From assembly GCF_003797185.1 (NCBI RefSeq), contig NZ_RKMH01000009.1:186001-250000 (forward strand): DNA of 64,000 nt, given 5' to 3'. The stretch's first letter is position 1. Each line of letters begins with the position of its first letter. Made by a program: the position numbers and the translations under genes. This document shows, piece after piece, positions 40,301-46,690 of the stretch. The notes under the pieces are model-generated. The model made no database searches and was not told the DNA's origin. It saw only the letters and a list, made by a program, of their open reading frames with translations. The stretch is from Gordonia oryzae. Its GTDB lineage: Bacteria > Actinomycetota > Actinomycetes > Mycobacteriales > Mycobacteriaceae.

Positions 40301-40704
40301 CGCGGGTGACCCCGATGGTGACACTGAACGACCTTGTCGGCAGCCAGGATCCGACTCTGCTCGACTGGGAGGTCGCCCTGGCATTCCCCTGCCAGCGGCC
40401 GGCCGAGGTGCACAACGGGATCTGGGAGATCCCGAAGTGGCGAATCACCCCCGACGCCGACGGCGAACGGGTCAACTCACGCAACTGGATGGCCGGCAAC
40501 TACGGCGGTCCGCTCGGCATGGTCGACAACGACCTGTCGGCGACGGTGCTCCCGTCCTACCTGCGCAACTCGTGGGCCAAGGATTGGGGCAGCCTGCAGC
40601 GGCTCACCCCGCTGGTGGATCAGACGCCCGCCGATCTCGTCGTCACCCAGGACACCCACACCGGTCTCTGGACGCCGGGACCCATGCGCGCCATCATGAA
40701 CTGA
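37297..40704 (+). CDS. embB: EmbB-like arabinosyltransferase (inverted second pair)
   Basis: This 1135-residue EmbB-type paralogue has the catalytic loop NTADDGYQVTVGR (D304/D305), YYRYFGVPQDPFGWHYQYLA, SPTKATHQFGAFATL and the C-terminal domain with FPCQRPAEVHNG and YLRNSWAKDWGS. SPTKATHQ replaces the usual FTPTKWTHH, an unusual change in a conserved periplasmic loop. The Met306-equivalent residue is Val311, and Ile303 is replaced by Gln308. The ATG overlaps the embA-like stop by 8 bases, mirroring the overlap of the first pair. A 21-bp repeat array begins at the base after its stop codon. Confidence 0.9.
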   Translation: MTETTTTPAPTEPAGRSRRIRIARIVAVVAGLIGIVLALAMAVLPVTYTKVQIKWPQPTAQNASGVENIVAPNVSYTPTNLDLSVPCRLAADLPARGGVLVSTVPENGAEAGKVGLFVRATTDRLLVAQRNAVLLNVPRVQAQSTPDCTIVIHADTSGIRGETQGFSAADGASTSFRLADPNARPQIIGVYTDLPSTVDTAGLSYSSTVDTRFVSSPTTLKLAAALVGIVATIASMIALAVLDTQDGRRRRRLLPGRMKRPRGDDEDAPALPPGRKPWWHVSVLDTLVVAVLIIWLFVGGNTADDGYQVTVGRIAPGAGYLDNYYRYFGVPQDPFGWHYQYLALWMQVSTATPWLRLLPLIFGVLCWFMLSRGAFGRIGSAVRNSRAARWAGAFAFLAVWLAFNNGLRVEPFLAVGILATWLLVERAVATGRLSPLTLAIVVAAFTLTVHPAGAIAAVALIAALRPIVVRLRVRIRRDGWFPTLTPILASGLLVLYEIFADQPLASILEGVKVQGIVGPTNKWWTEAMRYYILQNPTTDGSIARRIGIFMTLFAVILIVLVLLSRRRVPGIATAPLWRIVAILAGAVGVLAFSPTKATHQFGAFATLTGVLVAAATAFISPQVIRRRCNRTFIAAAATYVLAVVFTGRNQWWYVGSYGIPWGDDTPNVAGIKLYQPILLIAVIITLVGAWQYFRDDRRAQLGEPIVEPSSGVRGFLGRMPTYSLAIVVAIVLVFNMISFAKAIQTQRGSWSWASSNVNALRGNPCALADAVLVEADPNKGLLSPARVAGQESSSPGAALAGRGMVGFTPNGVATDLQTTYDDDNDADSDQQNPTQTDPNATTDTGENSSGTADTAGGTTARKGVNGSSVKLPFGLDPAKVPVLGSYGAPGSRASLTSEWYQLPKRSPDAPLVTMSVAGTVGYVDDLAVTHPGPELRLEFGRVEPDGSVTTVASQVPLGIATDPAWRNMRFPLDKAPPRASVVRVVAADASSDPSGWLAVTPPRVTPMVTLNDLVGSQDPTLLDWEVALAFPCQRPAEVHNGIWEIPKWRITPDADGERVNSRNWMAGNYGGPLGMVDNDLSATVLPSYLRNSWAKDWGSLQRLTPLVDQTPADLVVTQDTHTGLWTPGPMRAIMN

Positions 40705-40827
40705 CGCCGACAGCGCCCACCACCGCGCCGACAGCGCTCACCAGTTCACCGACAGCGCTCACCAGTTCACCGACAGCGCTCACCAGTTCACCGACAGCGC
40801 TCACCAGTTCGCCGACAGCGCTCACTT
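40705..40827 (+). repeat. Intergenic 21-bp repeat array directly after the embB-like stop
   Basis: Five full units and one 18-base partial unit start at 40705, 40726, 40747, 40768, 40789 and 40810. Units three to five are identical. The core, C[A/G]CCGACAGCGC[C/T]C, is the same as in the two pks13 arrays, and the CGCCAGT/CACCAGT endings also match the first pks13 array. The array abuts the TGA at 40702-40704 with no gap. Confidence 0.9.
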
Positions 40828-40835
40828 AGATCGAT

Positions 40836-40888
40836 GGTTGAGGTTGGTCGAGGTGCCGAGGAGCGCCAGCGACGATCCTCGAGACCCC
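40836..40888 (+). repeat. REP-like element, forward copy
   Basis: The segment contains GGTTGAGGTTGGTCGAGGTG and, after a GC-rich centre, CCTCGAGACC. The arms GGTCGAGGTGC and CTCGAGA match the reverse complement of the element at 41236-41284. Confidence 0.5.
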
Positions 40889-41235
40889 TTGTGCCGACAG
40901 GCTTCCGGGCCACGGGCACGACTCCTCGACCATCGGGTGGGCTCCTTTGAGCATTGTCGCGGTGCCTTCGATGATGGCACCCATGTTCTGCAACTCGCCG
41001 CCGAGCGCCGGGTTGTCTGCCGACCACGTCCACAACAGCCCGTTGGTCGGTTTGGCCGAGTAGGTTGGTGTCGGCTAATCCTCTAGGCCGCCAGTGTGTT
41101 CGATGCGAGGGGGCGATTTGATCAATTCTGCTTGTGGACAACGTCGTTCGCCGTCGACGTTTCTGTCGATGGAGTGTGATAAGGGTGGGTTTCGGTTGTT
41201 CTGCTGTTGATGCGCTTGGGAGGCTTGTTATCTCG

Positions 41236-41284
41236 CCGGTTCTCGAGGCTCGCCGCATGCGGTTCGCACCTCGACCATCGGGGT
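41236..41284 (-). repeat. REP-like element, reverse copy
   Basis: GGTTCTCGAGGCTCGCCGC, then GCACCTCGACCATCGGGG, reads as the inverted counterpart of the element at 40836-40888. It lies just beyond the 3' end of embC and could end transcription. Confidence 0.5.
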
Positions 41285-41302
41285 AGGGCTCTGACGGCGA
41301 CC

Positions 41303-44300
41303 TCAGTGCCGGATCGGCGCCGGAGCCCAGAATCCGCTGCGGGTGGCGGTGCCGGTGGTGATCTCGGCGTGGCGGGTCACGTTATCGTAGGGGACCAGTC
41401 TCTCCAGGGAGCCCCAGTCCCGGCCGACGTCACCCCTCAGATACGTTGCCAGGGCAGTCGGTTCGAGCAGCACCTGTTCCCAGCCGATCGGGCCACCGCC
41501 GAAGGCGTCCTGCCATGCCGAGACTGCCGCGGACAGGTCTGCGCCGGGCTTGATGCGCCACTGCGGTAGTTCGGCGACACCGTCGTGGTGGGTGAACGGC
41601 CGCTGGCACGGAAACACCAACCCTGAGGTCCAGTCGACGTGCACCGGGGCGGTGGACCCGACGACGTCCTGCAGCGTCCGCATCTTTGGCAGCCGCGGCG
41701 GGGTGACGATGATGTAGCGATCCAAGGCGAGATTGTCGTCGGTGGCGACAATGCGGACCGCGGTGATGTTGCCGGGCAGATCCGCGGTGGGCACCCGCAC
41801 ATTACGCCACGACGGCATGGGTCCGGGGTCGATCATGTTCACCGATCCGTTCGCCGACAGGTCGCCATCGCCGGTGGTCGAGCCGATCTTGCCGGTGGTG
41901 TACTCCAGTACCAGATCCTGCGGATTGTCGAACTGACCGGCGATGGAGAAGGTCACCAGCGGGCGATCCCGATAGTCCGTCGGCAGTGCGTACCAGCCCG
42001 AGGTCAGGTGTGCTGGGGCCTGGTCATCCTTCGAATAGCTGCCCAGCACAGGCGTTTTCGACGGATCGAGTTCGAAGGGTAGCGCGGCGTGGCTGCCATT
42101 GACACCCGGTGTGGTGTCCTCACCACCACCGGTGCCACCGGCGTTGGCGATCAACACATCGGGGTCGGCCGCGGCGTCACCGGCGAGCACTCCGAGTGCG
42201 CCCGCAGGGGTTGTGGTGTCGAGCTTCTCGGGTACGGCACCGGGGCCGAAGCCGCTCGTCGCCGGCTCCGTCGACGACGCCGGCTGGGTCGCGGGTCCGG
42301 CGAGTGGATCGGTGAGTGTTTTGTCGACCGGCGACAATTCGTCGTTGCTGGGGTTCTCCTCCACCCAGATCTTGTCGGCCATGCCGCATTGCCTGCCCGC
42401 CAACGCCTCCAGATTGGATCGGGGTACCGAGTATGAATCACTCTGGTGGATACCGGCAAATGCGGCGGTGACCAGTTCAAAGACCACTACCAGTGCGGCC
42501 ACCCAGGCCAGCGGAGCCCCGGCGAGACGGTGCCAGGTGCGCCGATACCAGGGATACTTCTCGCGCTCCCGCCCCTCGCCTGGCCCGGCGTCGGGATCGG
42601 CGTCGGAGAACGGTTCACGGAAGTGGAACCACAACGCCAGCAACAACAACAGCAGTGCGATCGCCAGGAACAACGTGCCCAGGCGCACGACGATGGTCGG
42701 CTGGCCCACGCCCCACGGCATCCCCCACGCCGAGGAGTAGTAGTACGAGTTGGGGCCGGCGAACGCCAGTCCGACGATGAAGAGCACAAGCGACGCGTAC
42801 AGCGTGCGGTTGCGGCGGGAATGCATCGCGCTCTGGCTGGCGGCGATCGCGGCGATGGCGGCCAATGCCGCTGCGAGACCGGCGAACACGCCGAAGTGGT
42901 GGGTCCACTTAGTGGGTGTGAACATCAGGAAGACCAACGACGCAAACGTGATTCCGACGATTCGTCGGGTCGGGCCGATCGCGGTTCCGGGGATGCGAGA
43001 CTTGCGGATCAGTACCGCCGCCGAGACCACCATCCCGAGAATCATCGCCAGCACGGCGAAGCGCCGGGCGATGGAACCGTCCGCGGAGAACGCGAAAAGT
43101 GAAGAGTAGCGGTCTATCTCGTTGTACCAGTGCAGGGACGGCCCGATTGTCGACTTCATCTTCGACGAATCCAGGAAGGAACGCAGCGTCAGGTTTGAGA
43201 AGACCACGAAGATGACGAAGGTTCCGGCCGCGAGTATCGGGGCGAGTAACGCAAGGAATGATCGCCACCCGTTGCCGATCACCCGGGCCCGCTTGATGAG
43301 CGCAAGGATCATCGGTCGGGCGCCGGCGATCAACGCGGCGACGGCCAGCAATCCGGTCGGTCCGGCGGCAAGGCTGAATGCGCCGAAGACACAGGCCAGC
43401 GCCGCGGGCAGCAGCCGGCCTGTCGCAACCGATCGCTCGACCGAGCACCAGGTGAGCAGCGCGCCGAGACAGATGATGGGTTCGGGACGAAGACCGTTGT
43501 TGAACGGGAACCACGACGCAAGGAACACGAAGGCCGCGGTCCAGGCGACGCCGGGCCGGGTGATGGCCGCTCGGCCCAACCGCGGCAGCACCTCGTGGCT
43601 GATGATCAACCACGACACCACGCCGCACAGCAGGGCCGGCAATCGCATCCACGGACTGGCCACCGACACGTGACTGAGCAGGCCGAAGGCTTCGTAGTAC
43701 CAGCCGAAGGGCGCCTCGGGAGCGCCATACCAGCGGAAGTAGTTGGCGGTGTACTCACTGTTCTGCGCGACGCGGGCCATCGTCATCAGATAGCCGTCGT
43801 CGGAGGTGTTGGGCCCGATGACATGCCACACCAGCAGCGCGATCAACACCACGTAGTCGCGAACGTTGAGGCGCCACCAGCGGGCGGGGAAGATACGACG
43901 GTGCTTGCGCTCGTCGGTCGAATCCAGCGCGGCCAGAGCCATCAACGACACCAGGGTGCACACGATGCCGACGACGAGGACCAGCCACTTGAGGATCGTC
44001 GGCGTGGAGGTGTAGCGGGAGTCGATGGTGACGTGGGCGTGCAGTCCGGGTAGCGACGCGGCCGGCCCGGTCAGATCGGTGAACAGGCCGGTGACCTGCG
44101 GGCGCTGATCGGAGGTGTAGAGGTCGCGGTCGCCGGTCGTGCCCGACAGTGACTCGCCCTTATCGTTGGTCATCCCGACGAATTCGGCGGTCACCTCGTC
44201 GGTGTCGGCGTGTACGACGATGTCGCGGCAGCGCTGGGTGTCGATCTGCGCGATGGTCGCCGACACCAGCGGCACGTTGCGATTGACGACCTCGACGGTC

Positions 44301-44638
44301 TGCTTGTCGGCCGGATCGGTTGCGGCGCCGGTCTTACGGATGAACAGGCCACGTTCGGGTGACTTCTCGGCCCCCTTGGGAGTCGTCGACAGCAGCACCG
44401 ACTGTCCGCCGCGCAGTTCACCGACCGCCGAACACGGCACACGGACGTCGAGGTCGATCGGGACGTAGCTGATCAGGGGTGCGGTGACCGAATTGATCTG
44501 ACCGTCCTGCGGCCAGGTGATCTGCGCGGTGGTCTGGTTGACCGGCATGAACGGTGTCGCGAGCGCGAGAAAGAGGCCGAGCAGGCCCGTGATGATTGCT
44601 ACGAGCTTCGCTCGCCCGACCGTCGACGCTGCTGGCAC
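41303..44638 (-). CDS. embC: Arabinosyltransferase EmbC
   Basis: EmbC-type enzymes elongate the alpha-(1,5)-arabinan of lipoarabinomannan. Starting at GTG 44638 the protein has 1111 residues with the catalytic loop NTSDDGYLMTMAR (D280; D279 in M. tuberculosis EmbC, which supports this start). NYFRWYGAPEAPFGWYYEAF, FTPTKWTHHFGVFAGL and about 15 membrane segments follow, then a C-terminal carbohydrate-binding domain with FPCQRPFTHHDG and YLRGDVGRDWGSLE. Met is kept at the Met306-equivalent position. A longer frame to 44782 would overlap the divergent aroQ gene and has no similarity. It is separated from aftA by three accessory genes, unlike in mycobacteria. Confidence 0.9.
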   Translation of the reverse strand: MPAASTVGRAKLVAIITGLLGLFLALATPFMPVNQTTAQITWPQDGQINSVTAPLISYVPIDLDVRVPCSAVGELRGGQSVLLSTTPKGAEKSPERGLFIRKTGAATDPADKQTVEVVNRNVPLVSATIAQIDTQRCRDIVVHADTDEVTAEFVGMTNDKGESLSGTTGDRDLYTSDQRPQVTGLFTDLTGPAASLPGLHAHVTIDSRYTSTPTILKWLVLVVGIVCTLVSLMALAALDSTDERKHRRIFPARWWRLNVRDYVVLIALLVWHVIGPNTSDDGYLMTMARVAQNSEYTANYFRWYGAPEAPFGWYYEAFGLLSHVSVASPWMRLPALLCGVVSWLIISHEVLPRLGRAAITRPGVAWTAAFVFLASWFPFNNGLRPEPIICLGALLTWCSVERSVATGRLLPAALACVFGAFSLAAGPTGLLAVAALIAGARPMILALIKRARVIGNGWRSFLALLAPILAAGTFVIFVVFSNLTLRSFLDSSKMKSTIGPSLHWYNEIDRYSSLFAFSADGSIARRFAVLAMILGMVVSAAVLIRKSRIPGTAIGPTRRIVGITFASLVFLMFTPTKWTHHFGVFAGLAAALAAIAAIAASQSAMHSRRNRTLYASLVLFIVGLAFAGPNSYYYSSAWGMPWGVGQPTIVVRLGTLFLAIALLLLLLALWFHFREPFSDADPDAGPGEGREREKYPWYRRTWHRLAGAPLAWVAALVVVFELVTAAFAGIHQSDSYSVPRSNLEALAGRQCGMADKIWVEENPSNDELSPVDKTLTDPLAGPATQPASSTEPATSGFGPGAVPEKLDTTTPAGALGVLAGDAAADPDVLIANAGGTGGGEDTTPGVNGSHAALPFELDPSKTPVLGSYSKDDQAPAHLTSGWYALPTDYRDRPLVTFSIAGQFDNPQDLVLEYTTGKIGSTTGDGDLSANGSVNMIDPGPMPSWRNVRVPTADLPGNITAVRIVATDDNLALDRYIIVTPPRLPKMRTLQDVVGSTAPVHVDWTSGLVFPCQRPFTHHDGVAELPQWRIKPGADLSAAVSAWQDAFGGGPIGWEQVLLEPTALATYLRGDVGRDWGSLERLVPYDNVTRHAEITTGTATRSGFWAPAPIRH

Positions 44639-44646
44639 AAAGAGTG

Positions 44647-44652
44647 ATGGTA
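44647..44652 (-). promoter_or_regulatory. Candidate -10 box of embC (leaderless)
   Basis: TACCAT on the minus strand ends 8 bases before the GTG at 44638. No ribosome binding site is visible. It lies within the 57-base divergent gap to aroQ. Confidence 0.4.
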
Positions 44653-44682
44653 GTGGGTGGCCTGTGCGCGCCGAGACCGCAC

Positions 44683-44688
44683 TAGGCT
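44683..44688 (+). promoter_or_regulatory. Candidate -10 box of aroQ (leaderless)
   Basis: TAGGCT ends 7 bases before the ATG at 44696 and no ribosome binding site is visible. The promoter faces that of embC, so the two probably share control sequence. Confidence 0.35.
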
Positions 44689-44695
44689 GACGCTC

Positions 44696-45163
44696 ATGCC
44701 GACCGATTCCGCCTCTGACGCGCAACGACTGCCGATCCTGCTGCTCAACGGGCCCAACCTCAACACCCTCGGCTTGCGGCAACCGGACATCTACGGCGCC
44801 GACACCCTCGCCGACGTCGTCGCCCTCGCCGAGCGCACGGCCGCCGACGTAGGTTTCGGTTTACGGGCCGCGCAAACCAACCATGAGGGCGAGATGATCG
44901 ACTGGATCCACCAGGCGCGCGGTCAGGTGTCGGGCATCGTGATCAATCCGGCGGGCTGGACCCACACGTCGGTGGCGCTGGCCGATGCGCTGGTGATCCC
45001 CGAGGTGCCGATCATGGAGGTGCACATCAGCAACGTGCACAAGCGCGAAGCCTTCCGGCATCACTCCTACGTCTCGCCGCTTGCGGCCGGGATCATCGTC
45101 GGCTACGGCATCCGCGGCTACGAGTTCGCCATCCGGCGTCTGGCCGAGATTCTGGGCGGCTGA
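44696..45163 (+). CDS. aroQ: Type II 3-dehydroquinate dehydratase
   Basis: This enzyme dehydrates 3-dehydroquinate to 3-dehydroshikimate in the shikimate pathway or in quinate catabolism. The 155-residue protein has all family blocks: GPNLNTLGLRQPDIYG with the catalytic Arg and Tyr, QTNHEGEMIDWIHQA, NPAGWTHTSVAL and EVHISNVHKREAFRHHSYVS with the catalytic His. The usual NPGAYTHTS reads NPAGWTHTS. ATG 44696 follows a leaderless-type -10 box. Biosynthetic aroQ normally sits with aroB/aroK; its isolation next to embC suggests either a second copy or a relocated gene. Confidence 0.92.
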   Translation: MPTDSASDAQRLPILLLNGPNLNTLGLRQPDIYGADTLADVVALAERTAADVGFGLRAAQTNHEGEMIDWIHQARGQVSGIVINPAGWTHTSVALADALVIPEVPIMEVHISNVHKREAFRHHSYVSPLAAGIIVGYGIRGYEFAIRRLAEILGG

Positions 45164-45178
45164 TCCATTCGGGGTCGG

Positions 45179-45569
45179 TCATTGCGAGCTGGTTGCGCCG
45201 GGACGCATACCGATCACGACTCGGGCGACACCCTCGCCGACTGGGCGCTGGTACTGCAATCGGTAACCGTTGGCCGGTTCGTCGAAGAATTCGCCGTCGG
45301 GATTCGGGGGTGATGGAGTCGACCACACCGCGAACCTCGGGGTACCGGTAGGACTGATCGGGGTCGTTCACCGACAATGCCGGGTGTGGATCGGCGGCGA
45401 GACTGGCGTACTTGCGCCGCGTCGTGGTGGTGGTGAACGTGATGTGCGTGCCGACGTAGGCAAACCACATGAGGTTCACCTGCAACGATCCGTCAGTGCT
45501 GCGGGCCGCGAGATGGCCGTAGAGTGGACGCCTCCGCAGATCTTCGTGGTCGGTGGGAATTGTTGTCAC
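45179..45569 (-). pseudogene. PPOX-class F420/FMN-dependent oxidoreductase, frameshifted
   Basis: The N-terminal frame from GTG 45569 reads TTIPTDHEDLRRRPLYGHLA, then DGSLQVNLMWFAYVGTHITF and KYASLAADPHPALSVNDPDQ, a typical small split-barrel pyridoxamine-oxidase-like protein. After VRGVVDSIT the matching C-terminus (PDGEFFDEPANGYRLQYQRP, then VARVVIGMRPGATSSQ) continues in another frame down to TGA at 45179-45181. The switch falls at a run of five G (45306-45310 on the plus strand). It is either a true pseudogene or a homopolymer sequencing error. The intact product would be about 130 residues. Confidence 0.75.
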
Positions 45570-45811
45570 CGGGCCTGCTCTCGTAGTCGATGGTGGCCCG
45601 GATGTCGGTATCAGGACGGCCGCACGATGGGTACGCATCTGATCCGGAGGGGCGGCGGCTCGTGCTGGCCGCAGACGGTGATGCGGGGCCGGTTGAGGAG
45701 TTGCTGGCGGATAAGTTCTCCGAGGAAAAGTGGAGATGTTCCGGGCCTACCTCGATCGCGCGACCCCGGCACCTGCGGACGGTGGCCGGACAATGACCGA
45801 TGACGACCGAC

Positions 45812-45880
45812 CGACGACCACCGACTGACGACGACCACCGACTGACGACGACCACCGTCTGACGACGACCGACCGTCTGA
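45812..45880. repeat. 17-bp tandem repeat
   Basis: Units CGACGACCACCGACTGA (45812-45828, 45829-45845), a one-base variant (45846-45862) and an 18-base variant (45863-45880) follow in tandem. The array ends 11 bases before the 3' end of the MBL gene. No coding or promoter role is evident. Confidence 0.85.
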
Positions 45881-45891
45881 CGAGCACACGC

Positions 45892-46686
45892 TCAGCGCGA
45901 CAACGCCTCTCGTGCCATCTCGGCCACTTGGCCATCGACGCGCGGCCCGTGGCCGGGGAACAGCACTGTCGCATCGAGTGTTGTGAACGTCTCGACGCTG
46001 CGCCGGGCTGCGGCCACGTCGTGCTGGAAGACCTCGGGGATGCACTGGCAGCCGGAGACTCCCGAGATCGGGTGATCACTGACCAGTGCATCCCCGGACA
46101 CCAGTACCGTCCCATCGGCGACGAGATAGGCGCTGTGACCGTCGGTGTGCCCATGGGATGCCACCGGCACCGGCGCGCCCGGCAGATCCAGCGGACGCCG
46201 CAGATCCAGCGGACGCCGCAGATCCGAGGTATGCGCAAAGGGCTGGGTCGTCCCGATGCCCTTGCGGCTCAACACACCCAACGGCACGACCTGGACCAGC
46301 CAGCGCCAGACGCGCGGCCGATGGGCGACCGACGCGATGTCGATAGGCGACGCCTGCTGCAGGTAGTTGCGGCGGGCGTGGCCCACTTCGTCCGGGTCGG
46401 CGTACACCGGAAAGCCATGACGCGCAGCGAGACTCACCAGCCCGCCGATGTGATCGACGTGCGCATGGGTGAGTAGTGCGCCCCGGATGTCAGAAGGGTT
46501 CGCGCCGACCTTCGTGATCGACTCCTCGACCAAGCCCGCCTGACGCGGATACCCGCCATCGATCAGGGTCACTCCGGAATCATCTTGCAGAACAATCCAG
46601 TTGACGGCCGCCGTGCCGACGAACCAGGCGGTCGACGACGCGCCGTCGACCCGGCTGATCACCATCTTCTCGGCGGGCATGATCAT
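45892..46686 (-). CDS. Metallo-beta-lactamase-fold hydrolase
   Basis: The 264-residue soluble protein has the MBL metal motifs THAHVDHIGG (HxHxDH), SHGHTDGH, SGDALVSDH and a final PGHG, so a two-metal hydrolase active site is complete. The substrate cannot be told; relatives act on thioesters, lactones or phosphodiesters. An in-frame 18-bp duplication (46183-46226) gives a repeated RRPLDL. It starts 4 bases after the aftA stop on the same strand and is very probably co-transcribed with aftA. It is not part of the mycobacterial aftA-embC arrangement. Confidence 0.82.
   Translation of the reverse strand: MIMPAEKMVISRVDGASSTAWFVGTAAVNWIVLQDDSGVTLIDGGYPRQAGLVEESITKVGANPSDIRGALLTHAHVDHIGGLVSLAARHGFPVYADPDEVGHARRNYLQQASPIDIASVAHRPRVWRWLVQVVPLGVLSRKGIGTTQPFAHTSDLRRPLDLRRPLDLPGAPVPVASHGHTDGHSAYLVADGTVLVSGDALVSDHPISGVSGCQCIPEVFQHDVAAARRSVETFTTLDATVLFPGHGPRVDGQVAEMAREALSR
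46183..46226. repeat. 18-bp tandem duplication inside the MBL gene
   Basis: Two identical 18-base units (46183-46200 and 46201-46218) and eight bases of a third are present. They encode a duplicated hexapeptide in a loop between the metal-binding motifs and keep the frame. Confidence 0.85.
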
Positions 46687-46690
46687 GGCC

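Larger units (their letters stand above)
40828..41302. other. Intergenic region with two inverted REP-like elements
   Basis: No gene is supported in this stretch between the converging embB-like and embC genes. Its ends are the REP-like elements at 40836-40888 and 41236-41284 in opposite orientation. The middle holds short open frames without recognisable similarity. Confidence 0.55.

Noticed and set aside
40705..40827. Possible CRISPR array
   Set aside because: The 21-base units are contiguous with no spacers and the same repeat is coding in pks13; no cas gene is present.
44639..44782. N-terminal extension of embC to 44782
   Set aside because: It would overlap the divergent aroQ coding region. 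The GTG at 44638 places the catalytic Asp at 280, matching EmbC D279, and has a -10 box at the right distance.
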